This document shows positions 56,148 to 64,000 of a stretch of 64,000 nucleotides of DNA, one piece after another (the first letter of the stretch is position 1; each line of letters opens with the position of its first letter). The stretch lies in contig NZ_JACXAE010000027.1 in the NCBI RefSeq assembly GCF_014698965.1, positions 62,001 through 126,000 on the forward strand, in the 5' to 3' direction. Under the pieces are notes generated by a model, which worked only from the letters and a program-made list of their open reading frames with translations, searched no databases and was not told the DNA's origin. This stretch comes from Iningainema tapete BLCC-T55. GTDB taxonomy: Bacteria > Cyanobacteriota > Cyanobacteriia > Cyanobacteriales > Nostocaceae. The translations under genes and the position numbers were made by a program.

Positions 56148-58055
56148 TTACCGTTGCTTTAAGTACTGAAGTATACCATTTGCGATCGCTTCTGCCATGC
56201 GATTTTGATATTCAGGATTTCCTAGCCTGGGGTTATCCTCGCGTCCCGTCATAAAACCCGTTTCAACAAGAATTGAGGGCATAGAGCTTTTTCTAAGAAC
56301 ATAGAATCTAGCTTTACGTACACCTCTGTCCTTAATAGTACCAATATTACGGAGAATAGAATTGTGAACTACTTGAGCTAGACGAGCGCCACTGTCGTAA
56401 TAATAAGTTTCTAACCCATTGACATCAGGACGATTAGCAACAGAATTAGCGTGAATACTGACAAATAAATCAGCTTGCTTCTGTTGTGCTAAATCTACCC
56501 GTCCTTGAAGTTCAACAAAATAGTCACTATTTCGCGTTAGCACAGCTTGCACACCATTTTTCTCTAAAATTGCAGCTATTCTTTTACTAATCGGTAATAT
56601 CACATCCTTTTCTAACAATCCACCAATACCAGGAGCACCAGAATCTTTACCACCATGTCCTGGATCGACAACAACCACAACTCTTCCTTTGGGAACAGGG
56701 CGGCGCGGCAGAGGTGATGGATTAGGATTTTGTGCTATTGTTCCTGATTGTAATGGTTGTGGATTTGGTCGTGGTAGAGGTAAAGCAATACTACCTGTTG
56801 CCGGCTGAGTGCGACGTAATTCTAAAGCGACAAATTGATCTCCAATCTGGTTAAGTTGTCCAATTTGTACAGATGCTGCTGGTTGAACTAAAATGACAAC
56901 AGTGGTGGGGTCTTGCTGTTGTAAACGTATACGTAAAACAGGGCTATTGGAAGTTAAATTAGGACCTTTAACTGCTGGAGTGACTTTAGCATTGGGAATA
57001 GTGATCCGAAATAGACCAGAAGATTTATCCCAACTACCACTAGCAGATAAATTGCGATCAGCTTTGACAATTAGTTGCCCGGATGTACCACTGAGTTCTA
57101 CAGACTGAATTGTCGCCACTGATTCACTTGACTTGATGCTGGGACTACTATCCTCACGCTGGTATAAATTACTACTGGCTGGTAATTTAACTACACTACT
57201 ATTAGGTAAAAGTACTATGCCACCTGTACCGCTAATGCTAGCTCGCCAGTCTGGGGTATCTTGTTTTACCCGCATTGTCATGCGCACAACTGGTGGAGAT
57301 GATTCTAATTGAGTTAAAGAGATGCGATTAACACCATATTTATCGATAATCATGTCCCGTTGCACACGGCTCGATAAAGTCGCATTAGCAATATCAATGT
57401 TAATAATACCCTTGTCGCTGTTACGACTGACTTCTTTAATTTCCGGATTAACTCCAATAGTGCGCAGAAAAAATCCATCTCCAGTCACTTGTAGTTTTTC
57501 AATTTGTGTTGGTCCTTCAAAAGTGTTAACAACGATACCATTTTCTTTAACAGTTTCCGTTTCATTGTCTTTGTTCGCTACAGTGACATTACTGACGGAA
57601 TCTTTCGGTTCACTTTTGACCACACTGTAAATATTTCTTGGGGCAGAAGCAGTTTCCGTTTCTGGGTTAGGTAATTGTACTGTCCAGCGACTGGCTGTTA
57701 TCCCGACAAATTTTATCTGGTTTGGATCGAGGGTGTAACCTGGATTGAGTTCCACAACAATCCGTGCTGTTTGTGCGTCGAACTGCCCAACGCGGACAGA
57801 TTTAATACCAGTACTATTAGCTACTGGCTGTGTTAACTGAGGACGTCCAAATTTAGTTCCTGGTAGATCGATCACCAAGCGAGTGGGACCAAATACTAAT
57901 TGAGCTTTGGGTTGAACAGCTCCTTCAGTGTTAATTTCTAATCGATTTTGATTAGCGTCAAAACGCCAAGACTGCAGTTTTGCTGCTTGTGCTGGCGACG
58001 ATAGCATTGAGACAGTTACAACAGTGCCGGGTAGTAACCACCAGTCTAATTTCAC
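56148..58055 (-). CDS. amiC2: AMIN-domain N-acetylmuramoyl-L-alanine amidase (AmiC type)
   Basis: A 635-aa periplasmic amidase starting at GTG with AGGAG 9 nt upstream. The signal peptide ends at SPAQAA. Two AMIN-type beta domains cover about residues 25-130 and 290-400. The linker is Pro-rich. The amidase_3 domain (residues 455-632) has VVVDPGHGGKDSGAP (first His), LLEKDVILPIS (Glu), FVSIHANS (His) and LVETGFMTG (Glu), the zinc and catalytic set. AmiC proteins cut septal peptidoglycan and drill the nanopores for cell-cell communication in heterocystous strains. It is a paralogue of the next gene; the 1/2 numbering follows order of transcription. Confidence 0.9.
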   Translation of the reverse strand: MKLDWWLLPGTVVTVSMLSSPAQAAKLQSWRFDANQNRLEINTEGAVQPKAQLVFGPTRLVIDLPGTKFGRPQLTQPVANSTGIKSVRVGQFDAQTARIVVELNPGYTLDPNQIKFVGITASRWTVQLPNPETETASAPRNIYSVVKSEPKDSVSNVTVANKDNETETVKENGIVVNTFEGPTQIEKLQVTGDGFFLRTIGVNPEIKEVSRNSDKGIINIDIANATLSSRVQRDMIIDKYGVNRISLTQLESSPPVVRMTMRVKQDTPDWRASISGTGGIVLLPNSSVVKLPASSNLYQREDSSPSIKSSESVATIQSVELSGTSGQLIVKADRNLSASGSWDKSSGLFRITIPNAKVTPAVKGPNLTSNSPVLRIRLQQQDPTTVVILVQPAASVQIGQLNQIGDQFVALELRRTQPATGSIALPLPRPNPQPLQSGTIAQNPNPSPLPRRPVPKGRVVVVVDPGHGGKDSGAPGIGGLLEKDVILPISKRIAAILEKNGVQAVLTRNSDYFVELQGRVDLAQQKQADLFVSIHANSVANRPDVNGLETYYYDSGARLAQVVHNSILRNIGTIKDRGVRKARFYVLRKSSMPSILVETGFMTGREDNPRLGNPEYQNRMAEAIANGILQYLKQR

Positions 58056-58480
58056 AGTGTTTTCTCCTGATTCGCATTCATAGGGAAGCTGACAATAAGA
58101 TTGCGTTGTTGATGCCTCGCATCGTCAACTGACCGATGCGCGGATTTTGACTGCGTAGATTTTTCCAAAAAGGAAATTAGCTAGGCGTCAAATTCTAGCA
58201 TTCCCATACATGTTGTCCATGCCATCAAGGAAGAAAAAATTCGTTCCGCAGGGCATCAGATTACACAGACATTGAGATAACTAGAATTAACTAGAGTCGT
58301 CAATTTAGGTAAGGTTCTAATTGACAAAGAGTGCAATCTTATTGGTTAAGTAGAGACGCAATTAATCGCGTCTGTGCTGTTTGGTAATTGATGCACCGCG
58401 TAACAAATTTAAATTTTTGTTAAGTAATGTGACCTCCTTTGCTGTACAGACGTTCCGGCGGAGCGTCTCTACGAAATTAA
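58056..58480. repeat. Gap between amidase genes with two palindromes
   Basis: A 425-bp gap with GTAGAGACG-family elements at 58350-58377 (weaker arms around ATTAAT) and at 58444-58472 (GTACAGACGTT, CGGCGG centre, CGTCTCTAC). The rest shows no gene. A promoter for the downstream amidase may lie here. Confidence 0.75.
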
Positions 58481-60328
58481 TTATCTTTGTCTTAGGTACT
58501 GGAGAATACCATTGGCTATTGCTTCGGCCATCTGATATTGATACTGTGGATTTGACAGTTTTGCTGCATCTTCCTGACCAGTAAGATATCCTAATTCAAC
58601 AAGAATGGCGGGCATAGAATTTCTTCTCAAGACATAAAACCTTGCCTTTCTTACCCCCCGATCTCTAACATTCACACTCCGAAGAATGTTGTCATGAACT
58701 GTGTTAGCCAAGCCTAAACCACTGTCGTAATAGTACACTTCTAAACCACTGACATCAGGACGATTTAGCCCTGCTGAGTTTGCATGAATACTAACAAACA
58801 TATCAGCCGATACTTGCTGTGCTATGTCTACTCTTCCTTGCAAGCTCACAAAGTAGTCGGAATTACGTGTTAGTACTACGGAGATACCGTTTTGCTGTAA
58901 AATTTCCGCTATACGAGTGCTAACAGGTAGGATGATATCCTTTTCTCGTACTCCGCCTAAGCCAATTGCACCCGGATCTTTACCACCATGTCCTGGATCA
59001 ATCACAACTGCGACTCGTCCATTGGTTGGACGAGGAGGATTGTATGGTTGAGGATTATTTGTCAATGGGTTCGGGAATGATTGTGTGTATGGTCGTGATA
59101 TTGGTGGTAGAAGCGAAGATGGTAAGGGTGCTAACCGACGATTACGTTGTAAATCTAATGCTATGGCTTGGTTGTCACGATTGAGTTGCCCAATTCTTAC
59201 TCCGGCTGCTGGTTGGACGTAGATCACTACATTATTAGGATCTTCCTGTTGCAGGCGTATTCTTAAAATGGGACTACGCTCATTGAGAACTGGACCTCTA
59301 ACTGTTACCGCTAATTTAGCATTGGGAACAACGATCCGGTAAAAACCAGATGACCTATCCCAGCTACCATTGGCTAATATTCGCCGATCGCCTTTTACAA
59401 TCAGTTGCGTGTCATTGCGTACAAGTTGCACTGACTCAATTGTTGCTTGTAAATTGTTTTCTGATAACCTAGAGGGGGTAGGGGTAGTATTATCTGTTGC
59501 CAGTATATTCCCAGTTCCAACAGTTGGTAGAACGACTAAGCCACTACTGTCACTACTTACTTTCCAATCGGGACTATCTTTATCCACCCGCATTTCTACT
59601 CGGACAGTTGGTGGTTTTGTGTTCAGTTGGTTTAATAGGATGCTATTAACACCATACTTGCCTACTGGTAAATCCCTTTGGGTTGTTTGTCCAACAGAGG
59701 CGTTGGGAATATCCATGTAAATAGTGCGGCGATCGCGACTGCGACTCACCCTGGGAATTTTGGCTTTTTCTCCACTGGTGCGAATGAAAAAACCATCGCC
59801 TGTAATCTGAAAATTGTCGATCTGAGTTGCTCCTGTTGTGGTACTAGCTACCTTTAATAACTCAGATCGCAACTTATTTTCAGAATCTGTTGTCACCAAA
59901 TTATAAACATTTTGTTGCTCTGAGTTATCAGTTATTTTAATTTGAGGCTTTGGTAGTTGTACATTCCACCGATTAGCACTTACCCCAATAAATTGCACCA
60001 TGTCGGGGTTCATGGTGTAACCTGGATCAAGTTCGACAACGATTCGCGCCGTTTGTGCGTCAAACTGCCCTGCACGTATTGAACGGATACCCCTACCTGG
60101 TGACTCTGCGGGTGGTAATTCCCCAAGAGTAGTATCTGGTAAATCAATTACTAATCGAGTGGGGTTGAACATAAGTCGTGCTCTAGGTTGAACCGAACCT
60201 TCTGTGTCAATTTCCAGCCGATTTTGATTCACATCAAAACGCCAAGATTGCAATCTCGCTGCATGAGCTGGTGACAATAGCATAAAGATTGTCACAAGAG
60301 TACCAGGTAGTAACCAGTGCAGTTTCAC
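58481..60328 (-). CDS. amiC1: AMIN-domain N-acetylmuramoyl-L-alanine amidase (AmiC type)
   Basis: About 615 aa from GTG 60328. That start is preferred over ATG 60367 because the leader CAGGAGAAAACATTGTGAAA is nearly identical to the one of the paralogue downstream, and it gives the matching signal peptide (VKLHWLLPG). The AMIN domains and the amidase_3 domain repeat the order of the paralogue: VVIDPGHGGKDPGAIG, GVREKDIILPVS, FVSIHANS and LVELGYLTG. The region between 190 and 420 is more diverged. Together the two genes resemble the amiC1-amiC2 pair of Nostoc, needed for filament integrity and septal pores. Confidence 0.9.
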   Translation of the reverse strand: MKLHWLLPGTLVTIFMLLSPAHAARLQSWRFDVNQNRLEIDTEGSVQPRARLMFNPTRLVIDLPDTTLGELPPAESPGRGIRSIRAGQFDAQTARIVVELDPGYTMNPDMVQFIGVSANRWNVQLPKPQIKITDNSEQQNVYNLVTTDSENKLRSELLKVASTTTGATQIDNFQITGDGFFIRTSGEKAKIPRVSRSRDRRTIYMDIPNASVGQTTQRDLPVGKYGVNSILLNQLNTKPPTVRVEMRVDKDSPDWKVSSDSSGLVVLPTVGTGNILATDNTTPTPSRLSENNLQATIESVQLVRNDTQLIVKGDRRILANGSWDRSSGFYRIVVPNAKLAVTVRGPVLNERSPILRIRLQQEDPNNVVIYVQPAAGVRIGQLNRDNQAIALDLQRNRRLAPLPSSLLPPISRPYTQSFPNPLTNNPQPYNPPRPTNGRVAVVIDPGHGGKDPGAIGLGGVREKDIILPVSTRIAEILQQNGISVVLTRNSDYFVSLQGRVDIAQQVSADMFVSIHANSAGLNRPDVSGLEVYYYDSGLGLANTVHDNILRSVNVRDRGVRKARFYVLRRNSMPAILVELGYLTGQEDAAKLSNPQYQYQMAEAIANGILQYLRQR

Positions 60329-60367
60329 AATGTTTTCTCCTGAGTGCGCATTCATGGAAGCCATCAA

Positions 60368-60860
60368 TCTGTTGCATTATAGGTACCTTACACCGTCACC
60401 GCTCAAACCTCAGCTTTGATGTGCTGGGATTAAGACACAGCTAATGGCGTCAAATTTTAACAGGTTCCCGATGAATTTCTCTGCCATAACGGCAAGGAAA
60501 TCTAAACCATCAGATTACCTTAAAATAGAGATAATCAGTATCCCTCCCTTGCAGTCAATCCCACAATCATGACACTTGAATAGCTGTGGGATTTGGTGAA
60601 GTTGTTTGATTGAATGGTAATTGATGCAGTGCTTGACAAAATTGCTTTTATGTGATATACACTTAGAAAAAATATCTGTTTGTTTGACGAGGATACCCGA
60701 AATAAAAATACGTACTTGTTGGTAGAAGCTCAACAACTCCTAAAAATACACATTTTCAGGTGACGTAATTTTAGCAAAAGAAGTTTCCGTTTTGGAGCGT
60801 GAGACAAAATCTTACTTCAGGCATTCCAAGTCAGAGACTTGGAACGACTTCTACAAAAAA
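60368..60860. other. Intergenic region with one hairpin
   Basis: A 493-bp gap between the antiporter end and the amidase start region. AATCCCACA (60557-60565) and TGTGGGATT (60585-60593) form a 9-bp stem with a 19-nt loop. There is no T-run. No gene is seen. The amidase promoter probably lies near 60400-60550. Confidence 0.5.
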
Positions 60861-62255
60861 TCAAGAATTGGGAGTGTTATCAACAACTGCATCGTCTAAA
60901 ATTATTTGCTCGCCTACAATTGTTGGTTGGGGAAAGACGAATCGTAATAAAGGAGGAGCTAAAAAGGTGGTTAAAATCACCATCATGATAATTGCTGCTT
61001 CTAGTGGTTTGGAGAGAATTCCAGTGGAGGAGCCAATACCAAGGAAAACTAATCCGACTTCACCCCGAGGAATCATTCCCACACCAATAGCTAAGCGATT
61101 AATTTGGGATTGACCAAACACCACTGCGCCTGTAACGATTTTACCAACAATGGCGACAATGATGAGAAAAGCCGCCATAATTAATCCTTCTCGGTTACTA
61201 GGAATTGCTGGGTTTAAAACGCCCAAATCGGTTCTTGCCCCAACTGTCACAAAGAAAATGGGCACGAGCATATCAGCAATCGGAATTACCTGCTGCTGCA
61301 GTTGTACACGTTCATCTGTTTCATCCAAAACTAAGCCAGCGGCAAAAGAACCCAAAATTGCTTCTAATTGTATTACAGAAGCAAAGTATGACATGACGAA
61401 GGCGAAGATAAACGCGGGTATAATTAGCCCACCACGAGTTTTTAGCTTAGAGGCGATCTCGACAAACGAATTACTAAATACATTTCCCAAAACGATTGCA
61501 CCTAATAAAAAACCACTCGCAGCGATAATCAAATAAATTACTTTACTTACATCCACTGCTCCATCTTTAGCAAGACTTGCCACCACTGCTAAAACGATAA
61601 TTCCTAACACATCATCAATTACAGCAGCGCCCAAAATAATCTGCCCCTCCTTAGAATTGAGACGCCCCAATTCTGATAGCACCTTAGAAGTAATACCGAT
61701 ACTTGTTGCCGTTAGTGCCGCTCCAGCAAAAATAGCTGGCACCGCTGGAATACCAAACAAAATCATCAACCCAGCTGTACCAGCAGTAAACGGTGCTACT
61801 ACTCCCACCACTGCGACAACACTTGCTTGGATACCAACCGCCATCAAATCTTTGAGATTTGATTCCAAACCAATTTCAAATAACAGAATAATCACTCCCA
61901 ATTCTGCCAAAACGGTGATAACTTCTGACTGCGCAAAAAAAACTGCATTTGATGCCTCAGGAGTTAACCCAGCAGTTGCTTGCAGGAATGACATAACTAA
62001 AGAACTGGAACCATCAGCCGAACTTTCTGGAAACACCAATAGATGTAGGATAGATACACCCACTGCCACACCACCGACAAGTTCACCTAACACGGGTGGA
62101 AAACCCACACGATTTGATAATTCCCCGCCAATTTTGCTCGCGAAGTAAATTACAACTAAACTCAGCAGTACCCCTGCTAGTACAAGTGAACTATCGGCTG
62201 TAGCTGTGGCTGTTGCCAAAAAGGGAAAAGAGAAAGTTAAAAGATGTAACTGCAT
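60861..62255 (-). CDS. CPA2-family cation:proton antiporter
   Basis: A 464-aa membrane protein with about 12 helices. Hallmarks are VLGELVGGVAVG near residue 57, the paired-acid motif AAVIDDVLGIIVLAVV near 210 that carries the exchanged ion, and LGSFAAGLVLDETDERVQLQ near 308. It is of the NapA/KefB-like group, exchanging Na+ or K+ for H+. There is no C-terminal TrkA-N domain. Exact ion choice cannot be told from sequence. Confidence 0.9.
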   Translation of the reverse strand: MQLHLLTFSFPFLATATATADSSLVLAGVLLSLVVIYFASKIGGELSNRVGFPPVLGELVGGVAVGVSILHLLVFPESSADGSSSLVMSFLQATAGLTPEASNAVFFAQSEVITVLAELGVIILLFEIGLESNLKDLMAVGIQASVVAVVGVVAPFTAGTAGLMILFGIPAVPAIFAGAALTATSIGITSKVLSELGRLNSKEGQIILGAAVIDDVLGIIVLAVVASLAKDGAVDVSKVIYLIIAASGFLLGAIVLGNVFSNSFVEIASKLKTRGGLIIPAFIFAFVMSYFASVIQLEAILGSFAAGLVLDETDERVQLQQQVIPIADMLVPIFFVTVGARTDLGVLNPAIPSNREGLIMAAFLIIVAIVGKIVTGAVVFGQSQINRLAIGVGMIPRGEVGLVFLGIGSSTGILSKPLEAAIIMMVILTTFLAPPLLRFVFPQPTIVGEQIILDDAVVDNTPNS

Positions 62256-62346
62256 GTGTTCTGCTAAATTCCTTCTCTTTAATTTATCAAGCTAGCTGAC
62301 ATAAGCTTGTAACTTTAATCAGTAAACTATGAAATACACCCGACCA

Positions 62347-62381
62347 TAGATCCCCGGCTTCTTAAAGAAGCCGGGGATCTA
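62347..62381. repeat. Palindromic repeat, AGATCCCCGACTTC family
   Basis: TAGATCCCCGGCTTCTT and AAGAAGCCGGGGATCTA with one central A form a near-perfect 35-bp palindrome in the gap between antiporter and acyltransferase genes. Confidence 0.9.
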
Positions 62382-62406
62382 GGAACGCCTTTCGAGGAGA
62401 GCTACC

Positions 62407-63816
62407 TTGCCCCATTCAATTCAACGCGCACAACCGCCCTTAGAGTTCATCCCACAGCAGTTCGACCCACTGGTACACTATATTATGCAGGGGTTATTGC
62501 CAATCTTGCAGCGATTAAGGCTTCGACCTTGGTTACCCACAGGAATCGCCAAGATTGAAACTGAGAATGTAGAAGTGTTAGTCGATCTCTACCAACAATT
62601 TCAAGCTGGCAAAATTCGTTTTCTCATTGCATTTCGCCACTGTGAAGTTGACGACCCTCTTAGTATGTTATACTTACTATCCCGTGCAGTACCAAAAGTT
62701 GCCAGGAAAATTGGTGTCACACTACAATACCCAATTCATTCTTACTTTCTTTACGATCGCGGCATGTTGCTCTGGGCAGGCAACTGGCTTGGATGGCTGT
62801 TTTCTCGGTTAGGCGGTGTACCGATTCATCGTGGTAAAAGGTTAGACAGAAGTGGGATGCGTACAGCAAGGGATTTGTTTGCCAATGGTAAACTACCAAT
62901 TAGTGTAGCTCCGGAAGGTGCCACAAATGGGCATAGCGAAACAGTCAGTCCATTGGAACCCGGAGTTGCCCACTTGGGCTTTTGGTGTCAACAAGACTTG
63001 CTCAAAGCGAACCGAACTGAGTCCGTATTGATTGTACCGATTGGCATTCAGTACAGCTACATTAACCCATCTTGGGCAAAATTGGATTGGCTTTTAAGTA
63101 AATTAGAAGCAGATAGCGGCTTACCAGTACAGCAAATAGATCGATCAAATCTCGTTGAGCCAGAAAAATTCTACCATCGCCTGTTTCGCTTGGGTGAACA
63201 CGTCCTTTCTCAAATGGAACAGTTTTACACTCGCTTCTACCACCAAGCACCAGTTAACACACCAATAGATTCATCTGCTCATCGTAATCAAGTACTGAAA
63301 GCTCGACTACAGACGGTATTAGATAAATCATTACAAGCAGCCGAGCAATATTTTGGTTTAGAATCCCAGGGAACCATAATTGAACGCTGTCGCCGCATAG
63401 AGTCAGCTTGCTGGGATGATATCTATCGAAACGATTTGCCTTCCTTGCACAATTTATCACCTATAGAGCGAGGCTTGGCAGATTGGATTGCTGAAGAAGC
63501 ATCTCTGCGCGTATTACACATGCGTCTAGCTGAAAGTTTTGTGGCAGTGACAGGAACTTACGTTCAACAAAAGCCTACTTTTGAAAGATTTGCAGAAACA
63601 ACTTTAATTTTATTTGACCTGATTGCCCGAATTAAAGGCGAGAAAAACCCTGCTAGACCCCGCTTAGGTTGGCGAAAATCTCAGGTAACTGTGGGTGAAC
63701 CAATTTCCGTTACCGAACGTTGGTCATCATATCATATCGGTCGTCAAGGGGCAAGACAAGCAGTTGACGATTTGACGAAAGATTTACAAATAGCGTTAGA
63801 AAAGATGATTTCTTAA
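62407..63816 (+). CDS. PlsC-family acyltransferase
   Basis: A 469-aa protein starting at TTG 62407 with GAGGAGA 7 nt upstream. The acyltransferase motif I is AFRHCEVDDPLSM (His-x4-Asp) near residue 79, and motif III is VAPEGATNGHSE near 172. A helical C-terminal half of about 230 residues follows. Such proteins acylate lysophosphatidate or related lipids. The extended C-terminus is typical of a cyanobacterial group not equal to the short PlsC. No partner lipid gene is close. Confidence 0.85.
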   Translation: MPHSIQRAQPPLEFIPQQFDPLVHYIMQGLLPILQRLRLRPWLPTGIAKIETENVEVLVDLYQQFQAGKIRFLIAFRHCEVDDPLSMLYLLSRAVPKVARKIGVTLQYPIHSYFLYDRGMLLWAGNWLGWLFSRLGGVPIHRGKRLDRSGMRTARDLFANGKLPISVAPEGATNGHSETVSPLEPGVAHLGFWCQQDLLKANRTESVLIVPIGIQYSYINPSWAKLDWLLSKLEADSGLPVQQIDRSNLVEPEKFYHRLFRLGEHVLSQMEQFYTRFYHQAPVNTPIDSSAHRNQVLKARLQTVLDKSLQAAEQYFGLESQGTIIERCRRIESACWDDIYRNDLPSLHNLSPIERGLADWIAEEASLRVLHMRLAESFVAVTGTYVQQKPTFERFAETTLILFDLIARIKGEKNPARPRLGWRKSQVTVGEPISVTERWSSYHIGRQGARQAVDDLTKDLQIALEKMIS

Positions 63817-63830
63817 ACCCACAAATCCCT

Positions 63831-63859
63831 GTAGAGGCGTTCCGGCGGAACGTCTCTAC
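63831..63859. repeat. Palindromic repeat, GTAGAGACG family
   Basis: GTAGAGGCGTTCC, GGC, GGAACGTCTCTAC: a near-perfect 29-bp element between the convergent acyltransferase and phosphatase-like gene ends. Confidence 0.9.
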
Positions 63860-63873
63860 ATTGTGAATGCGGT

Positions 63874-64000
63874 TTATTTTTCTGGCGGCAAATCTACACT
63901 ATAGAGAATTTTGCCTTCGATGTCGTGCAATGCTACTGTCATCTCCAGTGAATAACTGTTAATTTTGACTGTGCCAAAGAATTGCAAACCTTCAGATGGA
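63874..64000 (-). CDS. C-terminal end of a probable PhoD-type phosphatase (partial)
   Basis: The reverse strand is open for 41 codons to the TAA at 63874. The peptide LQFFGTVKINSYSLEMTVA then LHDIEGKILYSVDLPPEK resembles the closing beta strands of PhoD-like alkaline phosphatase/phosphodiesterases. The rest of the gene lies beyond the window, so identity is only a guess; that a gene ends here is better supported. Confidence 0.45.
   Translation of the reverse strand, partial: PSEGLQFFGTVKINSYSLEMTVALHDIEGKILYSVDLPPEK

Overview
The window comes from a filamentous, heterocyst-forming cyanobacterium of the Nostocales type. Photosystem I genes (psaF, psaJ, psaL), a chlorophyll methyltransferase (chlM), a Tic22-like protein, an SLH-OprB porin and an RRM-type RNA-binding protein are typical of cyanobacteria. 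A hetZ-patU locus and two tandem AmiC-type cell-wall amidases point to heterocyst formation and septal nanopores. GCGATCGC (HIP1) octamers and many short palindromic and heptanucleotide repeats also fit this group. No species name can be given from the sequence alone.

Layout. 1-5 kb: ergothioneine genes egtB (partial) and egtC, small membrane proteins, chlM, nagA, and purE divergent from nagA. 5-11 kb: two different ammonium transporters behind a perfect NtcA-type box, an SGNH hydrolase, ispH and a DUF1003 protein. 11.5-14.2 kb: an accessory patch with a small Cys-rich secreted protein, a broken Phd-type antitoxin, a gene-end remnant, and a tyrosine recombinase flanked by three copies of a 19-bp double repeat beside tRNA-Phe. 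14.3-19.5 kb: a zinc uptake block (znuB, znuC, znuA) with a divergent SmtB/ArsR regulator, a Zur-like box and an outer-membrane porin. 19.5-31 kb: two PEP-CTERM proteins around rqcH, a sucrose-phosphate-synthase-like glycosyltransferase, an RNA-binding protein, an M48 protease and prfC. 31-42 kb: hemB, an HTH protein, a response regulator, pdhB, secD-secF, a GNAT enzyme, a degenerate histidine kinase, tsaC, prmC and Tic22. 43-49.4 kb: tRNA-Pro, a second GNAT, an ACT-like protein, an alpha/beta hydrolase lacking its nucleophile, tsaD, psaF-psaJ, psaL, gmk and remA. 49.4-64 kb: a hairpin-rich stretch, patU split by an in-frame stop, hetZ, solanesyl diphosphate synthase, murI, two AmiC amidases, a CPA2 antiporter, a PlsC-family acyltransferase and the end of a probable PhoD-type phosphatase.

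Connections. The znu genes, SmtB regulator and porin look like one zinc-responsive uptake unit. The Amt pair looks nitrogen-controlled. The amiC-amiC-murI-sds-hetZ-patU stretch combines septum perforation and heterocyst patterning. tsaC, prmC, tsaD, prfC and rqcH add translation quality functions.

The most unusual feature is the palindromic repeats. At least fifteen GTAGAGACG...CGTCTCTAC-type elements, plus two other palindrome families, lie between genes. Some have entered genes: copies sit in frame inside nagA, znuC and an M48 protease gene, and others supply the stop codon or last residues of amt, rqcH and an SGNH hydrolase gene. Other points of note are the recombinase repeat array, the same-frame patU split and the Ser-to-Phe change in the hydrolase.
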